The position numbers and the translations under genes were made by a program. A stretch of 64,000 nt of DNA from Lentzea atacamensis. Its GTDB lineage: Bacteria > Actinomycetota > Actinomycetes > Mycobacteriales > Pseudonocardiaceae. The notes under the pieces were generated by a model. That model had not been told where the DNA came from and did no database searches. It saw nothing but the letters and a program-made list of their open reading frames with translations. Shown here piece after piece: positions 44,236-53,149 of the stretch. The stretch lies in the NCBI RefSeq assembly GCF_003269295.1, contig NZ_QLTT01000005.1:310001-374000 (forward strand), written 5' to 3'. The number at the start of each line of letters is the position of its first letter. Position 1 is the stretch's first letter.

Positions 44236-45293
44236 GGAACGTCCCGGAACGGCACGTAGTCGAGGTCGTAGCCGAACGCACGCGGGTCGACGCGGCCGAG
44301 CATCTCCTGGCGCACCCACTGAGCGGGCGATGGGAGCGCTACCACATCCACGACGGCGCCGTACGTCAGCCGCTCCGTCGACACGGGCTTGCCGGACTCG
44401 GCGTCGAAGCAGCACAGCAGATCGGGCGTCGTCACGAGCGGCTCGCCGTCCGCGAGCGCGACGAGGTACTCCCCCTGCATCTCCAGCCGCACGTACGCAT
44501 CGTCGGTGTCCAGCCGCCGCAGCGCCACCGTTCCGCGAGGAAAGTCCCCAACGGACTCCCGCCAGACTTCGGCGACTTTCCCCCGCGTCACGCGGAAGCC
44601 ACCGGAGGCCTTCGCCCGTTCGTCGACCGGGACCGTGCGCTGGGACCAGATCTCACCCAGCTCCAGCGCCCGCGAGAGCGAGCCCGGAATGCCTGCTTTG
44701 AGGGCGTCCGCGAGTTTCAACGGCTTCGCGACCATCATCGCCCAGCCGCCGAAGTCGACCATCACCGTGCGGGCGAGCTTCTCGATGGCCGTCGCGTCGA
44801 GGACCGCACGGTTTCCGCCTGGTTCGGTGATGGCCAGCGGGGTGGTGGGCAGCCCGGCCGCGTCGTAGGTCGTCTGGTCGACGCGTGGGAACGCTCTCCC
44901 CATCCCGTCCACGTCGACGTACGGCAGCCCGAGCCGTGCCGCGAGGATCAGCGGCAGCAGCCCGTTGCACCCGCCGACCTCCCACCCGATGACAGCGGTC
45001 ACAGGGGTGGAGTCGTGCGCCTGCAACGCCTTCAGCGCTTCCTCCGCCTCCTGGCCGGACGGCAGCTTCTCGATCATCACGGTCGGCGCGCCGATCAGCC
45101 CGACCCGCGCGCCGTGTCCGTCCGGGTCGGCCTCTTCTGGCGAAAGCACCGTAACTGGACCACTTTGTCGCATTTCGTGCCGGAGCATGGCCGCGAAGGC
45201 GTGGGTCTCGTGCTCGCCACCTCCACCGCCGCTGCCGAGCACGACCACACCCAGGGCGAGCTGGTCGACCTCGTCGGGCTGGAGCAGGTGCAT
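44232..45293 (-). CDS. DUF917 family protein, copy 1
   Basis: 353 residues. The N-terminal glycine-rich loop is VVVLGSGGGGGEHETHAF, then LIGAPTVMIEKLPSGQEAEE, WEVGGCNGLLPLILAARLGL and VDVDGMGRAFPRVD. DUF917 proteins (S-methyl thiohydantoin desulfurase-like domain) occur beside hydantoinases and NCS1 permeases and are thought to act on hydantoin-like rings; the activity here is not known. ATG 45293 lacks a clear ribosome site. It lies 48 bp after copy 2, with about one third identity by eye, so the two may form a heteromer. Confidence 0.82.
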   Translation of the reverse strand: MHLLQPDEVDQLALGVVVLGSGGGGGEHETHAFAAMLRHEMRQSGPVTVLSPEEADPDGHGARVGLIGAPTVMIEKLPSGQEAEEALKALQAHDSTPVTAVIGWEVGGCNGLLPLILAARLGLPYVDVDGMGRAFPRVDQTTYDAAGLPTTPLAITEPGGNRAVLDATAIEKLARTVMVDFGGWAMMVAKPLKLADALKAGIPGSLSRALELGEIWSQRTVPVDERAKASGGFRVTRGKVAEVWRESVGDFPRGTVALRRLDTDDAYVRLEMQGEYLVALADGEPLVTTPDLLCCFDAESGKPVSTERLTYGAVVDVVALPSPAQWVRQEMLGRVDPRAFGYDLDYVPFRDVP

Positions 45294-45341
45294 GCGCGAG
45301 ACAGTAGTGCCGGGACCGGCCGGGCGAGAAGGATCGGCCTG

Positions 45342-46397
45342 CTACACGCCGATCGGCACGTACTCGTGCGAATAGCCGAACGCCGACGGCCCGACCAGGG
45401 CGAGGCCCTCCGGCGTGCGCCAGCGCGGGTGGCACGGCGCGCCGACGACCGTGATCCGCTGCCCGTACCGCAACCGCTCGGCCGGCACGGGTTCACCTTC
45501 GACGTCCAGCACGCAGATCAGGTCCGGCACGGAGGCGACGATCTCGCCGTCACGCGACGCGACGAGGTGCTCGTTCTGGAACGCGAGCAGGCAGCTCGTC
45601 CCGTCTCCCACCAGCCGCGCCTCACCCTTGGCGAACCCGGGATCCCTCGCGCGCATGACGTCGACGACCTTGCCCGCGAGCAACACCCGGCCGCCGAGGA
45701 ACGACGCGATGGCCTGGCACGGTTCCACGCGCTCCCGGCGGGCCTCCTCCACCAGCCGCCCGAGCCGCGACGCCAGCGTGAGCGTGCCGGGGATCGTGAT
45801 GTCGCGGGCCTGCCTGCCGGACATGGGAAAGCTGCTCAGCAACGCGGTGCAGCCCATGCGGATCGTGGCCGAGCGCGCGAGCCGTTCCGCCCAGTGGTTG
45901 TCGCTGACGTCGACGACGATCGCGTTGTCCTTCTCGTCGGCGACCACCAGCGGCTTGGCCAGCACACCGTCCAAAGTGCACACGACCATCTGCACCATCG
46001 GGAACGCGCGCCCCATGCAGTCCGCATCGAGCACCGGCAGGCCGAGCGACGCGGCCACGGGGAACGGCGCGAGCGAGTTCATCCCGCCGACCTCGATCGG
46101 CAGCACGTGCGTGATCGGGCGGCCGAGTTCCCGTTGCAGCATGAGGAAAGCCGTGACCGCTTCCTCACCGGCGGGCAGCTTCTCGATCATCACCGTCGGT
46201 GCGCCGATCATGCCGATGCCCGCGACCAGCGCGTCGTCCGGTACCTCGCGCAACTCGGCGACGAGCACCGGCCCGCACTCCAGCACGGCCTGCTCCGCGA
46301 CGAGCCTGCCGATGTACGGGTCACCACCGCCGCCCGCGCCGAGAATCGCTGCGCCGCGGGCGATGTGCCTCAGCTCCTCGGCGCCGATCTCACGCAC
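45342..46397 (-). CDS. DUF917 family protein, copy 2
   Basis: 351 residues from GTG 46397 (GAGGAGG upstream). It has the same landmarks as copy 1: AAILGAGGGGDPYIGRLVA, GMIGAPTVMIEKLPAGEEAV, IEVGGMNSLAPFPVAASLGL, DADCMGRAFPMVQM. The C-terminus has RYGQRITVVGAPCHPRWRTP. The start lies inside the last codons of the hydantoinase gene (8-bp overlap), so translation is coupled. The role is in the same pathway as HyuA-like protein. Confidence 0.82.
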   Translation of the reverse strand: MREIGAEELRHIARGAAILGAGGGGDPYIGRLVAEQAVLECGPVLVAELREVPDDALVAGIGMIGAPTVMIEKLPAGEEAVTAFLMLQRELGRPITHVLPIEVGGMNSLAPFPVAASLGLPVLDADCMGRAFPMVQMVVCTLDGVLAKPLVVADEKDNAIVVDVSDNHWAERLARSATIRMGCTALLSSFPMSGRQARDITIPGTLTLASRLGRLVEEARRERVEPCQAIASFLGGRVLLAGKVVDVMRARDPGFAKGEARLVGDGTSCLLAFQNEHLVASRDGEIVASVPDLICVLDVEGEPVPAERLRYGQRITVVGAPCHPRWRTPEGLALVGPSAFGYSHEYVPIGV

Positions 46398-47961
46398 GGC
46401 CCCTCCTCGGGGCCTCCTCCAGCACCAGGTCGCCCACGGCTCTCGCCCGCACCCGGCTCGCGTTGCCCGGCAGGTACGCCAGCGGGATCTCCTCGACCTC
46501 GACGATCCGCACGCTGCCGGCCTTCGCGCCCGCCGCGACAGCCTTGTCCACCGCCTCCTGACGTGCGGCGTCGAGCACCTCGTCACGCCGGTTCTGTTCG
46601 ATCGTGAAGACCCGGTCGACCTCACCGCCGACCTGCGCGATCGCGGCGCCGATGGCGTTGGCGAACGCGTGGTGCTCCGGCCGGATCATGTCCTTGACGC
46701 CCTCGATCTCGTCCGGCACCAGCACGCTGCCACCACCGACCAGCACGACGGGCAACGGCGCCGGGCACGTCCGCATGCGGTCGACGTGGGTGGCGATCTG
46801 GTCGCAGACGTGGTCGAGCACCGAGCTGACCAGCGTGCGGTCGAGGTTCTTGACGAGCGCCGCGTCTCCGATGTCGGCGAGGCCCGCCGCGACCGCGATG
46901 TCCGTGGCGGTGAGCGTGTCGCCGCCGAACACCAAAGCCTGCTCGCCCAACCGGAACCCGACGCTGTCCGGCCCGACCTCGAGACCGTTGGGCGTCTCGC
47001 GCACGACGCTGCCACCGCCGAGGCCGACCGACAGCACGTCGGGCATGCGGAAGTTCGTGCGCACCCCGCTGATCAGGACCTCGGACGACGCCTCGCGCGG
47101 GAAACCGTTGGTGAGCATGCCGACGTCGGTCGTCGTGCCGCCGACGTCGATCACCGCGCAGTCGTCCAGTCCGGACAGGAAAGCCCCGCCGCGCATGGAG
47201 TTCGTCGGTCCGGAGGAGAACGTGGCGACCGGGTAGCAGCGCGCGTACTCCAGGTCCATCAGCGTGCCGTCGTTCTGGCTCAGGTACAGCGGAGCCGCGA
47301 TGCCATGTGCCGTCAGCGAATCCGTGAGCCCGTCGGCGATCTGCTCGGCGAGCTCGCGCAGCGCGGCGTTGATGATCGTGGCGTTCTCCCGCTCCAGCAG
47401 GCCGAGCCGCCCGATCTCGTGCGAGAAGCTGACGAACAGGTCCGGCACCTCTGCCGTCAGGATCTCCGCCGCCTGGCGCTCGAAGTCGCCGTTGACCAAC
47501 GAGAACACCGAGGAGATGGCGACCGACCGCACGCCCCTCGCCGCGATGTCCCTGGCCACGCCGCGCAGCTCGTCCTCGTCGAGCGGCGAGATGACCCGTC
47601 CGTCGTACTCGTGGCCGCCGTGGCAGAGGTAGGAGTGCCCGCCGATGACCTGACGCAGCCGCTGCGGCCAGTCGACGAACGGCGGAAGTGCTTTGGTGGC
47701 GGGAAGTCCGAGCCGCACGGCCGCCGTCTGAGCCAGTCCCCTGCCCTCGACGACGGCGTTGACGAAGTGCGTCGTGCCGATCATGACCGCGCTGATGGCG
47801 ACCGGATCGAAGGAGTGCCCGGCCTGAAGCCCGCTGACGGCCTTGATGATCCCGGTCGTCACGTCGGCCGTCGTCGTGGTCTTGCACTCGGCGAGCACAC
47901 TCCGTCCCTCGACGAGGACGGCATCGGTGTTCGTGCCGCCGACGTCGATACCGATGTGCAT
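46390..47961 (-). CDS. Hydantoinase/oxoprolinase subunit A-like protein
   Basis: 523 residues from ATG 47961 (GAGGGG 10 bp upstream). The actin-like ATPase signatures are IGIDVGGTNTDAVLVE and IDVGGTTTDVGML; GTTHFVNAVVEGRGL and VVLVGGGSVLVP are also seen. HyuA/OplA proteins use ATP to open cyclic amides such as hydantoins or 5-oxoproline. At 523 residues it is shorter than HyuA (about 690) and of the type that pairs with DUF917 proteins. No HyuB gene is present, so the DUF917 proteins may replace it. Confidence 0.86.
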   Translation of the reverse strand: MHIGIDVGGTNTDAVLVEGRSVLAECKTTTTADVTTGIIKAVSGLQAGHSFDPVAISAVMIGTTHFVNAVVEGRGLAQTAAVRLGLPATKALPPFVDWPQRLRQVIGGHSYLCHGGHEYDGRVISPLDEDELRGVARDIAARGVRSVAISSVFSLVNGDFERQAAEILTAEVPDLFVSFSHEIGRLGLLERENATIINAALRELAEQIADGLTDSLTAHGIAAPLYLSQNDGTLMDLEYARCYPVATFSSGPTNSMRGGAFLSGLDDCAVIDVGGTTTDVGMLTNGFPREASSEVLISGVRTNFRMPDVLSVGLGGGSVVRETPNGLEVGPDSVGFRLGEQALVFGGDTLTATDIAVAAGLADIGDAALVKNLDRTLVSSVLDHVCDQIATHVDRMRTCPAPLPVVLVGGGSVLVPDEIEGVKDMIRPEHHAFANAIGAAIAQVGGEVDRVFTIEQNRRDEVLDAARQEAVDKAVAAGAKAGSVRIVEVEEIPLAYLPGNASRVRARAVGDLVLEEAPRRGRA

Positions 47962-47976
47962 GAACGAAACCACCCC

Positions 47977-49296
47977 TCAGGCGGCCGACGCTTCCCCGAC
48001 AACCTTACGGTTGGTGGCCCGCCGCGTCCTCATCCGCAACAGGTCGAGCCTGCCGGCTGAGACGTAGAGGGCGAACGCGAGCACGAGCGAGTTCACACTG
48101 GACTGCCCGAACGGCGACAGCTCGCCGAGCACTGCGGCGGCCGGCCAGATGACCACGGTGGCCGGCACCCACGAGGGCGCTGACCTGGGCACGAGCGGCC
48201 GCGTGGAGATGATCTCGTTCCGCCACCGCCGCACGACGTAGTACTCGGCGAGCATGATCCCGGTGACGGGCGGGAACACCACCCCGAGCAACACCAGGAA
48301 GTGGCTGAACTGGTGCACGATGCCCGTCGCGGCGAGAAAGCTCCCGGCGAACCCGACCATGACGGTCACCTGGGCCCTGCTGATCCGCACCGCGAACACG
48401 GCGTCGAAGAAGTTCACGAGCCCGAGAGAGGCCGAGTACAGGTTCCAGTCGTTGATCTTCAGCACGGCGGTGACGACCACCAGCGCCCCGATCCACCCGC
48501 TGGACGAGCTGATGACGCCCATGATGTCGGTGGTGCCGAGCCCGTGCGCGATGACCACACCGGCCAAGCTGATGACCCACTCACCGGCCGTGATGCCCAC
48601 AACCGTCTGCTTGACGACGTCCCACTCGTTGCGGTTGAAGCGAGTCATGTCCGGCGCGATGGCCGCACCGACGATGAAGCTGCCGGTCACCAGCGTCACC
48701 GCGGTCATCATGCCGATGGACGGCCCTGGCGCCGGGCTGCTGAGGGTGGCCCCGATGTCGTTGACGTTCGTCAGCACAAGCCACAGGAGAAGCAACAGAA
48801 ACGCCGGCACCGCCACGTACGCGGTCCACGCCATCCACCGCACCCCATAGGCGGCGATGACCGTGACGACGATGCCGAAGACGAGCGACCACACCGGTGT
48901 CGGCAACACCCCGCTGACGTCAGCGAGCGCCGCCCCCGCGAGCCCGGTCTGCACCCCGAACCACCCGGTGCAGGACAACGCGATGATGAGCCCGAGCATC
49001 GCACTTCCCGCGTGCCCGAACCCGGTCCAGCGCGTGAGGATCGCCGTCGACAACCCTTCCCGCTGCCCGATCACGCCCACCGCCACCGCGATGACGTTGA
49101 GCAGCACCGCCCCGATCGTGAGCGCCAGAAACGCGTCCCAGAACGTCATGCCGAAGCCGAGCGTCGCGCCCAGCAGCAACTGGCTCAGCGCGGTCGTCTG
49201 CCCGAAGCGCTGGGTCGCGACTGACAACCAAGGGTGCCGCGCCTGGTCAGGGACACGGCTGAGGGCCTGATCATCACGCCCGAGAAGAGCGGCCAC
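47977..49296 (-). CDS. NCS1 family nucleobase/hydantoin permease (CodB-like)
   Basis: 439 residues with 12 membrane segments. The N-terminal QTTALSQLLLGATLGFGMTF, then GHAGSAMLGLIIALSCTGWF (TM3 substrate site) and APDMTRFNRN (TM6 region) match cytosine/purine/hydantoin symporters. The start GTG 49296 has GGAGGGA 5 bp upstream. It is the first gene of the five-gene operon and defines the substrate class: a nucleobase, hydantoin or allantoin-like cyclic compound imported with Na+ or H+. Confidence 0.87.
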   Translation of the reverse strand: MAALLGRDDQALSRVPDQARHPWLSVATQRFGQTTALSQLLLGATLGFGMTFWDAFLALTIGAVLLNVIAVAVGVIGQREGLSTAILTRWTGFGHAGSAMLGLIIALSCTGWFGVQTGLAGAALADVSGVLPTPVWSLVFGIVVTVIAAYGVRWMAWTAYVAVPAFLLLLLWLVLTNVNDIGATLSSPAPGPSIGMMTAVTLVTGSFIVGAAIAPDMTRFNRNEWDVVKQTVVGITAGEWVISLAGVVIAHGLGTTDIMGVISSSSGWIGALVVVTAVLKINDWNLYSASLGLVNFFDAVFAVRISRAQVTVMVGFAGSFLAATGIVHQFSHFLVLLGVVFPPVTGIMLAEYYVVRRWRNEIISTRPLVPRSAPSWVPATVVIWPAAAVLGELSPFGQSSVNSLVLAFALYVSAGRLDLLRMRTRRATNRKVVGEASAA

Positions 49297-49411
49297 GATC
49301 GTCCCTCCGCCCTGTGATCGACAACTCGGACAGTAATGGCCGAGTCACGATCGGGCTACAGACAATGTGCACAGTCGGGCGAATCAACACCTTGCGATTC
49401 GCACAGGCCGC

Positions 49412-50023
49412 TCAATTCATGGCCAGTTTGATCCGCCTCCGAGCCACCAGCCGAGTGTGGTGCACATCCAGCCCAACCCCGAGCCCGGGCCGCCGCTCAA
49501 ACCGGTCGTAACTGCGGCTGAGCAGCCAATGCGCCGCCTCAGCCGTGATCGACTCCAGCCGAACCTGCCCCTTGAGCCGCTCCAGCGCCTCGTCCACCTG
49601 CCGACTGAGGAACGCGTGCCGAGTAAGCCCCCCGCTGATTTCGTCGATCATGAAAACCATCGCGTGCGGCTCATCCCCATACGCATAACTGCACAACAAC
49701 GCCAGATATCCGGCGTCGATCGACCGGTCACCGATCCAGCACTCCCCAAAGCGCAGCGCCCCCATGTCCCAAGGCGGCGCCCCCTGCTCCAACGCCGCCT
49801 CCTCGGCCCACCGCCCAGGCCTACCAGGCAACAAATGCCCCAACGCCGTCAACAGAGCCGCACTACGCCGGCTGGGCACCCCCCTGAGGTGGTGGACGAC
49901 CACCTCCCACAACTCCTCGTTGTCGGCAAAGGGCCCCACAAACGCACTGACCTGCAACTCGACCTCAAGCGGATCCGTCAGCTGCGGCAACGGCCGCCCG
50001 GCATCCACCACCGCCTGCTGCAT
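49412..50023 (-). CDS. Hypothetical protein
   Basis: 203 residues from ATG 50023 (GAGG 8 bp upstream). No known domain is recognised. The sequence is soluble and mostly helical: EVELQVSAFVGPFADNEELW, LRGVPSRRSAALLTALGHLL, FGECWIGDRSIDAGYLALLC, VFMIDEISGGLTRHAFLSRQ. Cys and Trp are few. It is co-directional with two small frameshifted genes just upstream. Confidence 0.6.
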   Translation of the reverse strand: MQQAVVDAGRPLPQLTDPLEVELQVSAFVGPFADNEELWEVVVHHLRGVPSRRSAALLTALGHLLPGRPGRWAEEAALEQGAPPWDMGALRFGECWIGDRSIDAGYLALLCSYAYGDEPHAMVFMIDEISGGLTRHAFLSRQVDEALERLKGQVRLESITAEAAHWLLSRSYDRFERRPGLGVGLDVHHTRLVARRRIKLAMN

Positions 50024-50054
50024 GGGGGTCAGCCTCGTCCGCACGCGCGGCAGG

Positions 50055-50305
50055 TTAGCCCGATCGGCGCAACACAACCCCGTCCTTGATCCACGCCACC
50101 ACGCGGATCACCCCATCGAGGTCACCGCACGCAGCCCGTCGACGTGCAACTCGCCAGGAATCTCGAACCGCACCCCGCCCTGCCCGGTGACCACCAGAGT
50201 CACCGGCGAGGCGAGCGCGTCGAGCACCACCGCCAGCTCCGCACCCCGAAACCGTTGCCAGTGCGGCGGCCAGTCCTCCGGCCATGCCCGTTCCGAAGCG
50301 AACAC
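50055..50305 (-). pseudogene. Small hypothetical gene, frameshifted
   Basis: The first frame from GTG 50305 reads FASERAWPEDWPPHWQRFRG, then LAVVLDALASPVTLVVTGQG and VDGLRAVT, and stops at 50108. The neighbouring frame continues DGVIRVVAWIKDGVVLRR to the stop at 50055. One missing base near 50125 joins them into about 83 residues. Function unknown. It overlaps nothing and starts right behind the gene upstream. Confidence 0.45.
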
Positions 50306-50307
50306 TG

Positions 50308-50525
50308 TTACCGCGGGTTTCCGGCGCCGAGAGCGGCTACCAGCGCGAGCACCTCGCGTCCGGGATCCGGTGCGTTCGCAGCCATTCCTCGCAGCGCGGC
50401 AGCCACGGGTAGACGGCTGTCAGTTGCGGTGACCGTTGTGCGATGGCGCGGACCAGGTTGTCGGTGAGCTTGAACAGTCCTGCCGTGTACTTGCTCTCGG
50501 GCAGCGCGAAACCCGCGAAGTTCAT
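50308..50525 (-). pseudogene. Small hypothetical gene, frameshifted
   Basis: From ATG 50525 the reading is MNFAGFALPESKYTAGLFKL, then TDNLVRAIAQRSPQLTAVYP and WLPRCEEWLRTHRIPD. One missing base near 50350 lets it continue EVLALVAALGAGNPR to TAA 50308-50310, giving about 72 residues. A single Cys and a helical pattern are seen; no family recognised. Divergent from the Wadjet operon with 130 bp between. Confidence 0.5.
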
Positions 50526-50657
50526 CCACAGTGGATACCAAAGCGAGCGACGGTTCGGCGGCGGCGCACGTGCTGCATGATCGCGAGCCGCTCACATCCC
50601 GGCGCTCCGGTGCTGTCGGCCTGATGGCCGCGCACTGCGTCACCCGAAGGAAGTACG

Positions 50658-52067
50658 GTGGGCCAGGTGACCACGTTTCCACGGGTGCCCGCGGACCTGT
50701 TCCGCTTCACCACAGCCGAGCACGCGGAGCTGCACACCGCAGTGCTGCGCGCATTCGGCGTGGCGAACGAGCGCCTGGAGACGTCACTGACCCTCGACGA
50801 CGTGCAGCTACGACTGAGGGACGTCGGCTGGTCCGAGCAGGTGACGGACGAAGACCTGACCAAGTCCCTCGCAGCTCTACGGCAGTGGGGCCTGATCGAA
50901 ACCGCTCAGCACCGGTACGGGCTGACGAAACACGGCGAAGCCGCGTACGCCGGCATCCAGCACGCCCTCGAGACCCTGACCAGCAGCGGCGCGCTGCAGA
51001 CCGCCGTGCTCGACGCGATCGCGGACCGGCTCGACGAGCTGAGCAAGCCGATGGACGACCGCCGCACCTTCACGGCGCTGCAGGAACTGGAAGGCCACGT
51101 GAAAGCGCTGCAGACGGGCACCACGAGGTTCAACAGCGAGCTGCAGCGGCTCTTGAAGGACGACCACGACCTCGCCACGTTCCAGGACGTCAAGCGCACC
51201 ACGATCACCTACCTGCGCGAATTCATCGCCGACCTGGACGCGCGCAAGCAGCAGATCCGCGAGAAGATCGACAACCTCGATCCCGTCAAACTGCACGAAA
51301 ACGCGCGAAACGGCGCCGACCTGTACCAGGACGACAACTGGCTGCAGAACCGGGCGAAAGCCTGGGACAGCCTCAAAGCCTGGTTCCACCACACACCTTC
51401 GAAGGCCGACGAGCTGCAGGACGTGGCGCGGAAGGCGATCGTGCAGCTCCTCCGCGTCCTCGACCGGATCAGTGAGCAGCGGAAGCGCCCGACCAACACC
51501 GCGGCCGACTTCAAGGCGCTGGCCAGGTGGTTCGCCAGAACCACCACCGAGGATGAGGCGCACGAGCTGTTCAACGCCGCGTTCGGGCTGTGGTCCGCGC
51601 GGCACGCCCACCTCGCGCACGCCGACGGTGAGCTGATCCCCAGCGCCGAGCCGTGGCACAACACGCCTCCGGTGAAGCTGTCGCCGCAGCTGCGGACGAC
51701 CGGCAAGCAGGAGCACATCGGCAGCACCGGCAAGATTCGCAACGTCGACGAGGTCCGCCGCAACCGCCGCCGGCAAGCGGAGAAGGAACGCGCGGAGCTC
51801 GAGCACGCGTGGCGCCAGATCCAGACCGACGGGCCGATCCGGATCTCCACCCTGACCAACCTCGACCACGACACCTTCCACCGGCTCATCGACCTGGTCG
51901 GGCGGGCGCTCGGCAGCGATCCGGACAGCACCGGCACGCGGACGGCCGGCACGACCGACGGGCGGATGCAGATCAACCTGCGCAACGCTCGTGGCTGGGC
52001 CACCATCACCACCCAGAAGGGCACGTTGAGCGGGCCCGACTACGTGATCGACGTGCAGAGCCGATGA
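50658..52067 (+). CDS. jetA: Wadjet type II subunit JetA (DUF2397, TIGR02677 family)
   Basis: 469 residues, all soluble. The N-terminal winged-helix region (HTAVLRAFGVANERLETSLT, LRQWGLIETAQHRYGLTKHG) and the central coiled part (ALQELEGHVKALQTGTTRFN, YLREFIADLDARKQQIREKI) match DUF2397, the kleisin-like subunit of type II Wadjet. Wadjet complexes recognise small circular DNA by loop extrusion and cut it. GTG 50658 follows AAGGAAG. Its stop overlaps the jetB start (ATGA), and the three genes form one operon. Confidence 0.88.
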   Translation: MGQVTTFPRVPADLFRFTTAEHAELHTAVLRAFGVANERLETSLTLDDVQLRLRDVGWSEQVTDEDLTKSLAALRQWGLIETAQHRYGLTKHGEAAYAGIQHALETLTSSGALQTAVLDAIADRLDELSKPMDDRRTFTALQELEGHVKALQTGTTRFNSELQRLLKDDHDLATFQDVKRTTITYLREFIADLDARKQQIREKIDNLDPVKLHENARNGADLYQDDNWLQNRAKAWDSLKAWFHHTPSKADELQDVARKAIVQLLRVLDRISEQRKRPTNTAADFKALARWFARTTTEDEAHELFNAAFGLWSARHAHLAHADGELIPSAEPWHNTPPVKLSPQLRTTGKQEHIGSTGKIRNVDEVRRNRRRQAEKERAELEHAWRQIQTDGPIRISTLTNLDHDTFHRLIDLVGRALGSDPDSTGTRTAGTTDGRMQINLRNARGWATITTQKGTLSGPDYVIDVQSR

Positions 52068-53149
52068 GCAGGACGGGGAACCAGCTCGCCCGGCTGGAGA
52101 GCGAGGAGGTGGCACGCGGTGTCCGGCTGCTGCTCGCTCGTCCGTTGCTGGCCGCCGTGCAGGATCCGGACGGGTTCGACCTCATCAGAAGGCGCCGCGA
52201 GCCGATCGTGAAGTGGTTCGACTACTACTGCGGCTGGCGTGTGCACGTTGAGCCACGCGCCGGCTATGCGCGGCTGTTCAAGACGACACAGCGGCCCGAT
52301 CGCACGCGTCCTGCGCCGAACTTCGACCGGCGGCGGTACATGCTCCTGTGCCTGACGTGCGCGGAGCTGCTGAGCGCACCCACCACGACAACCGAAGCGT
52401 TGGCAGACAAGGTGAAACAAGCCGTCAAGCTCGAAGAGCTGCCGTCCTTCGACCCGGACAGGCGCGCCGATCGGTCCGCGTTCGACGACGTGCTGGACTT
52501 CCTCGGGCAACTCGGGGCCGTCGAGATCAACGAGACGCACCTCCGCGCGGATCCGGTGATCATCACGCGGCTGCTCGCGGCGCCGGTCTCGCCGTCCATT
52601 GTGGACAGAGTCGAGGACCTCACGCACGAGAACCGGTACGAAAACGCTCATCGCAGCCTGTGGCAGCGGCACTCCACCATGCGCAGACTGATCGACGATC
52701 CCGTGGTGTACAAGGAAGATCTGACCGCAGGTCAGCTCGCGTTCCTCAGCTCACCCACCGGGCGCAAGATCGTCCAGACGGGTATCGGGCTCGCCGGGTG
52801 CACGTTGGAGGAACGTGCCGAGGGTTTTCTCGTGGTTGACGCCGACGCGGTCGCCACGGACACGAGGTTTCCGGACGACGACAGCCACGCGAAGGTCGCC
52901 GCGTTGTTGTTGCTCGACCGGTTGGCACGAGGTCCCGCACGGTTCGACGACCTGGTCGAAGAAGCACGCGAGCTGCTCACGAAGTTCCGCAACTGGGCCA
53001 AGGCCTACCAGTCGGACGGTGGCGCGGGCAGGCTCGCGGCGGACGGGGTCGCGTTGCTGGAGGCGTTCGGGCTGGCGCGCAACGAGAACGGCACCGTTCG
53101 GCGGCTGCCCGCGGCGGCCAGGTACGCGGTGGAGGAGCTGCATGACTGA
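52064..53149 (+). CDS. jetB: Wadjet type II subunit JetB (DUF2398, TIGR02678 family)
   Basis: 361 residues. The N-terminus LARLESEEVARGVRLLLARP is the family hallmark, followed by WFDYYCGWRVHVEPRAGYAR, LTCAELLSAPTTTTEALADK and ENAHRSLWQRHSTMRRLIDD. JetB is a winged-helix KITE-like subunit that bridges JetA and the SMC-like JetC. ATG 52064 overlaps the jetA stop by 4 bp, and its own end overlaps jetC by 8 bp, so the stoichiometry is likely set by translational coupling. Confidence 0.88.
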   Translation: MSRTGNQLARLESEEVARGVRLLLARPLLAAVQDPDGFDLIRRRREPIVKWFDYYCGWRVHVEPRAGYARLFKTTQRPDRTRPAPNFDRRRYMLLCLTCAELLSAPTTTTEALADKVKQAVKLEELPSFDPDRRADRSAFDDVLDFLGQLGAVEINETHLRADPVIITRLLAAPVSPSIVDRVEDLTHENRYENAHRSLWQRHSTMRRLIDDPVVYKEDLTAGQLAFLSSPTGRKIVQTGIGLAGCTLEERAEGFLVVDADAVATDTRFPDDDSHAKVAALLLLDRLARGPARFDDLVEEARELLTKFRNWAKAYQSDGGAGRLAADGVALLEAFGLARNENGTVRRLPAAARYAVEELHD

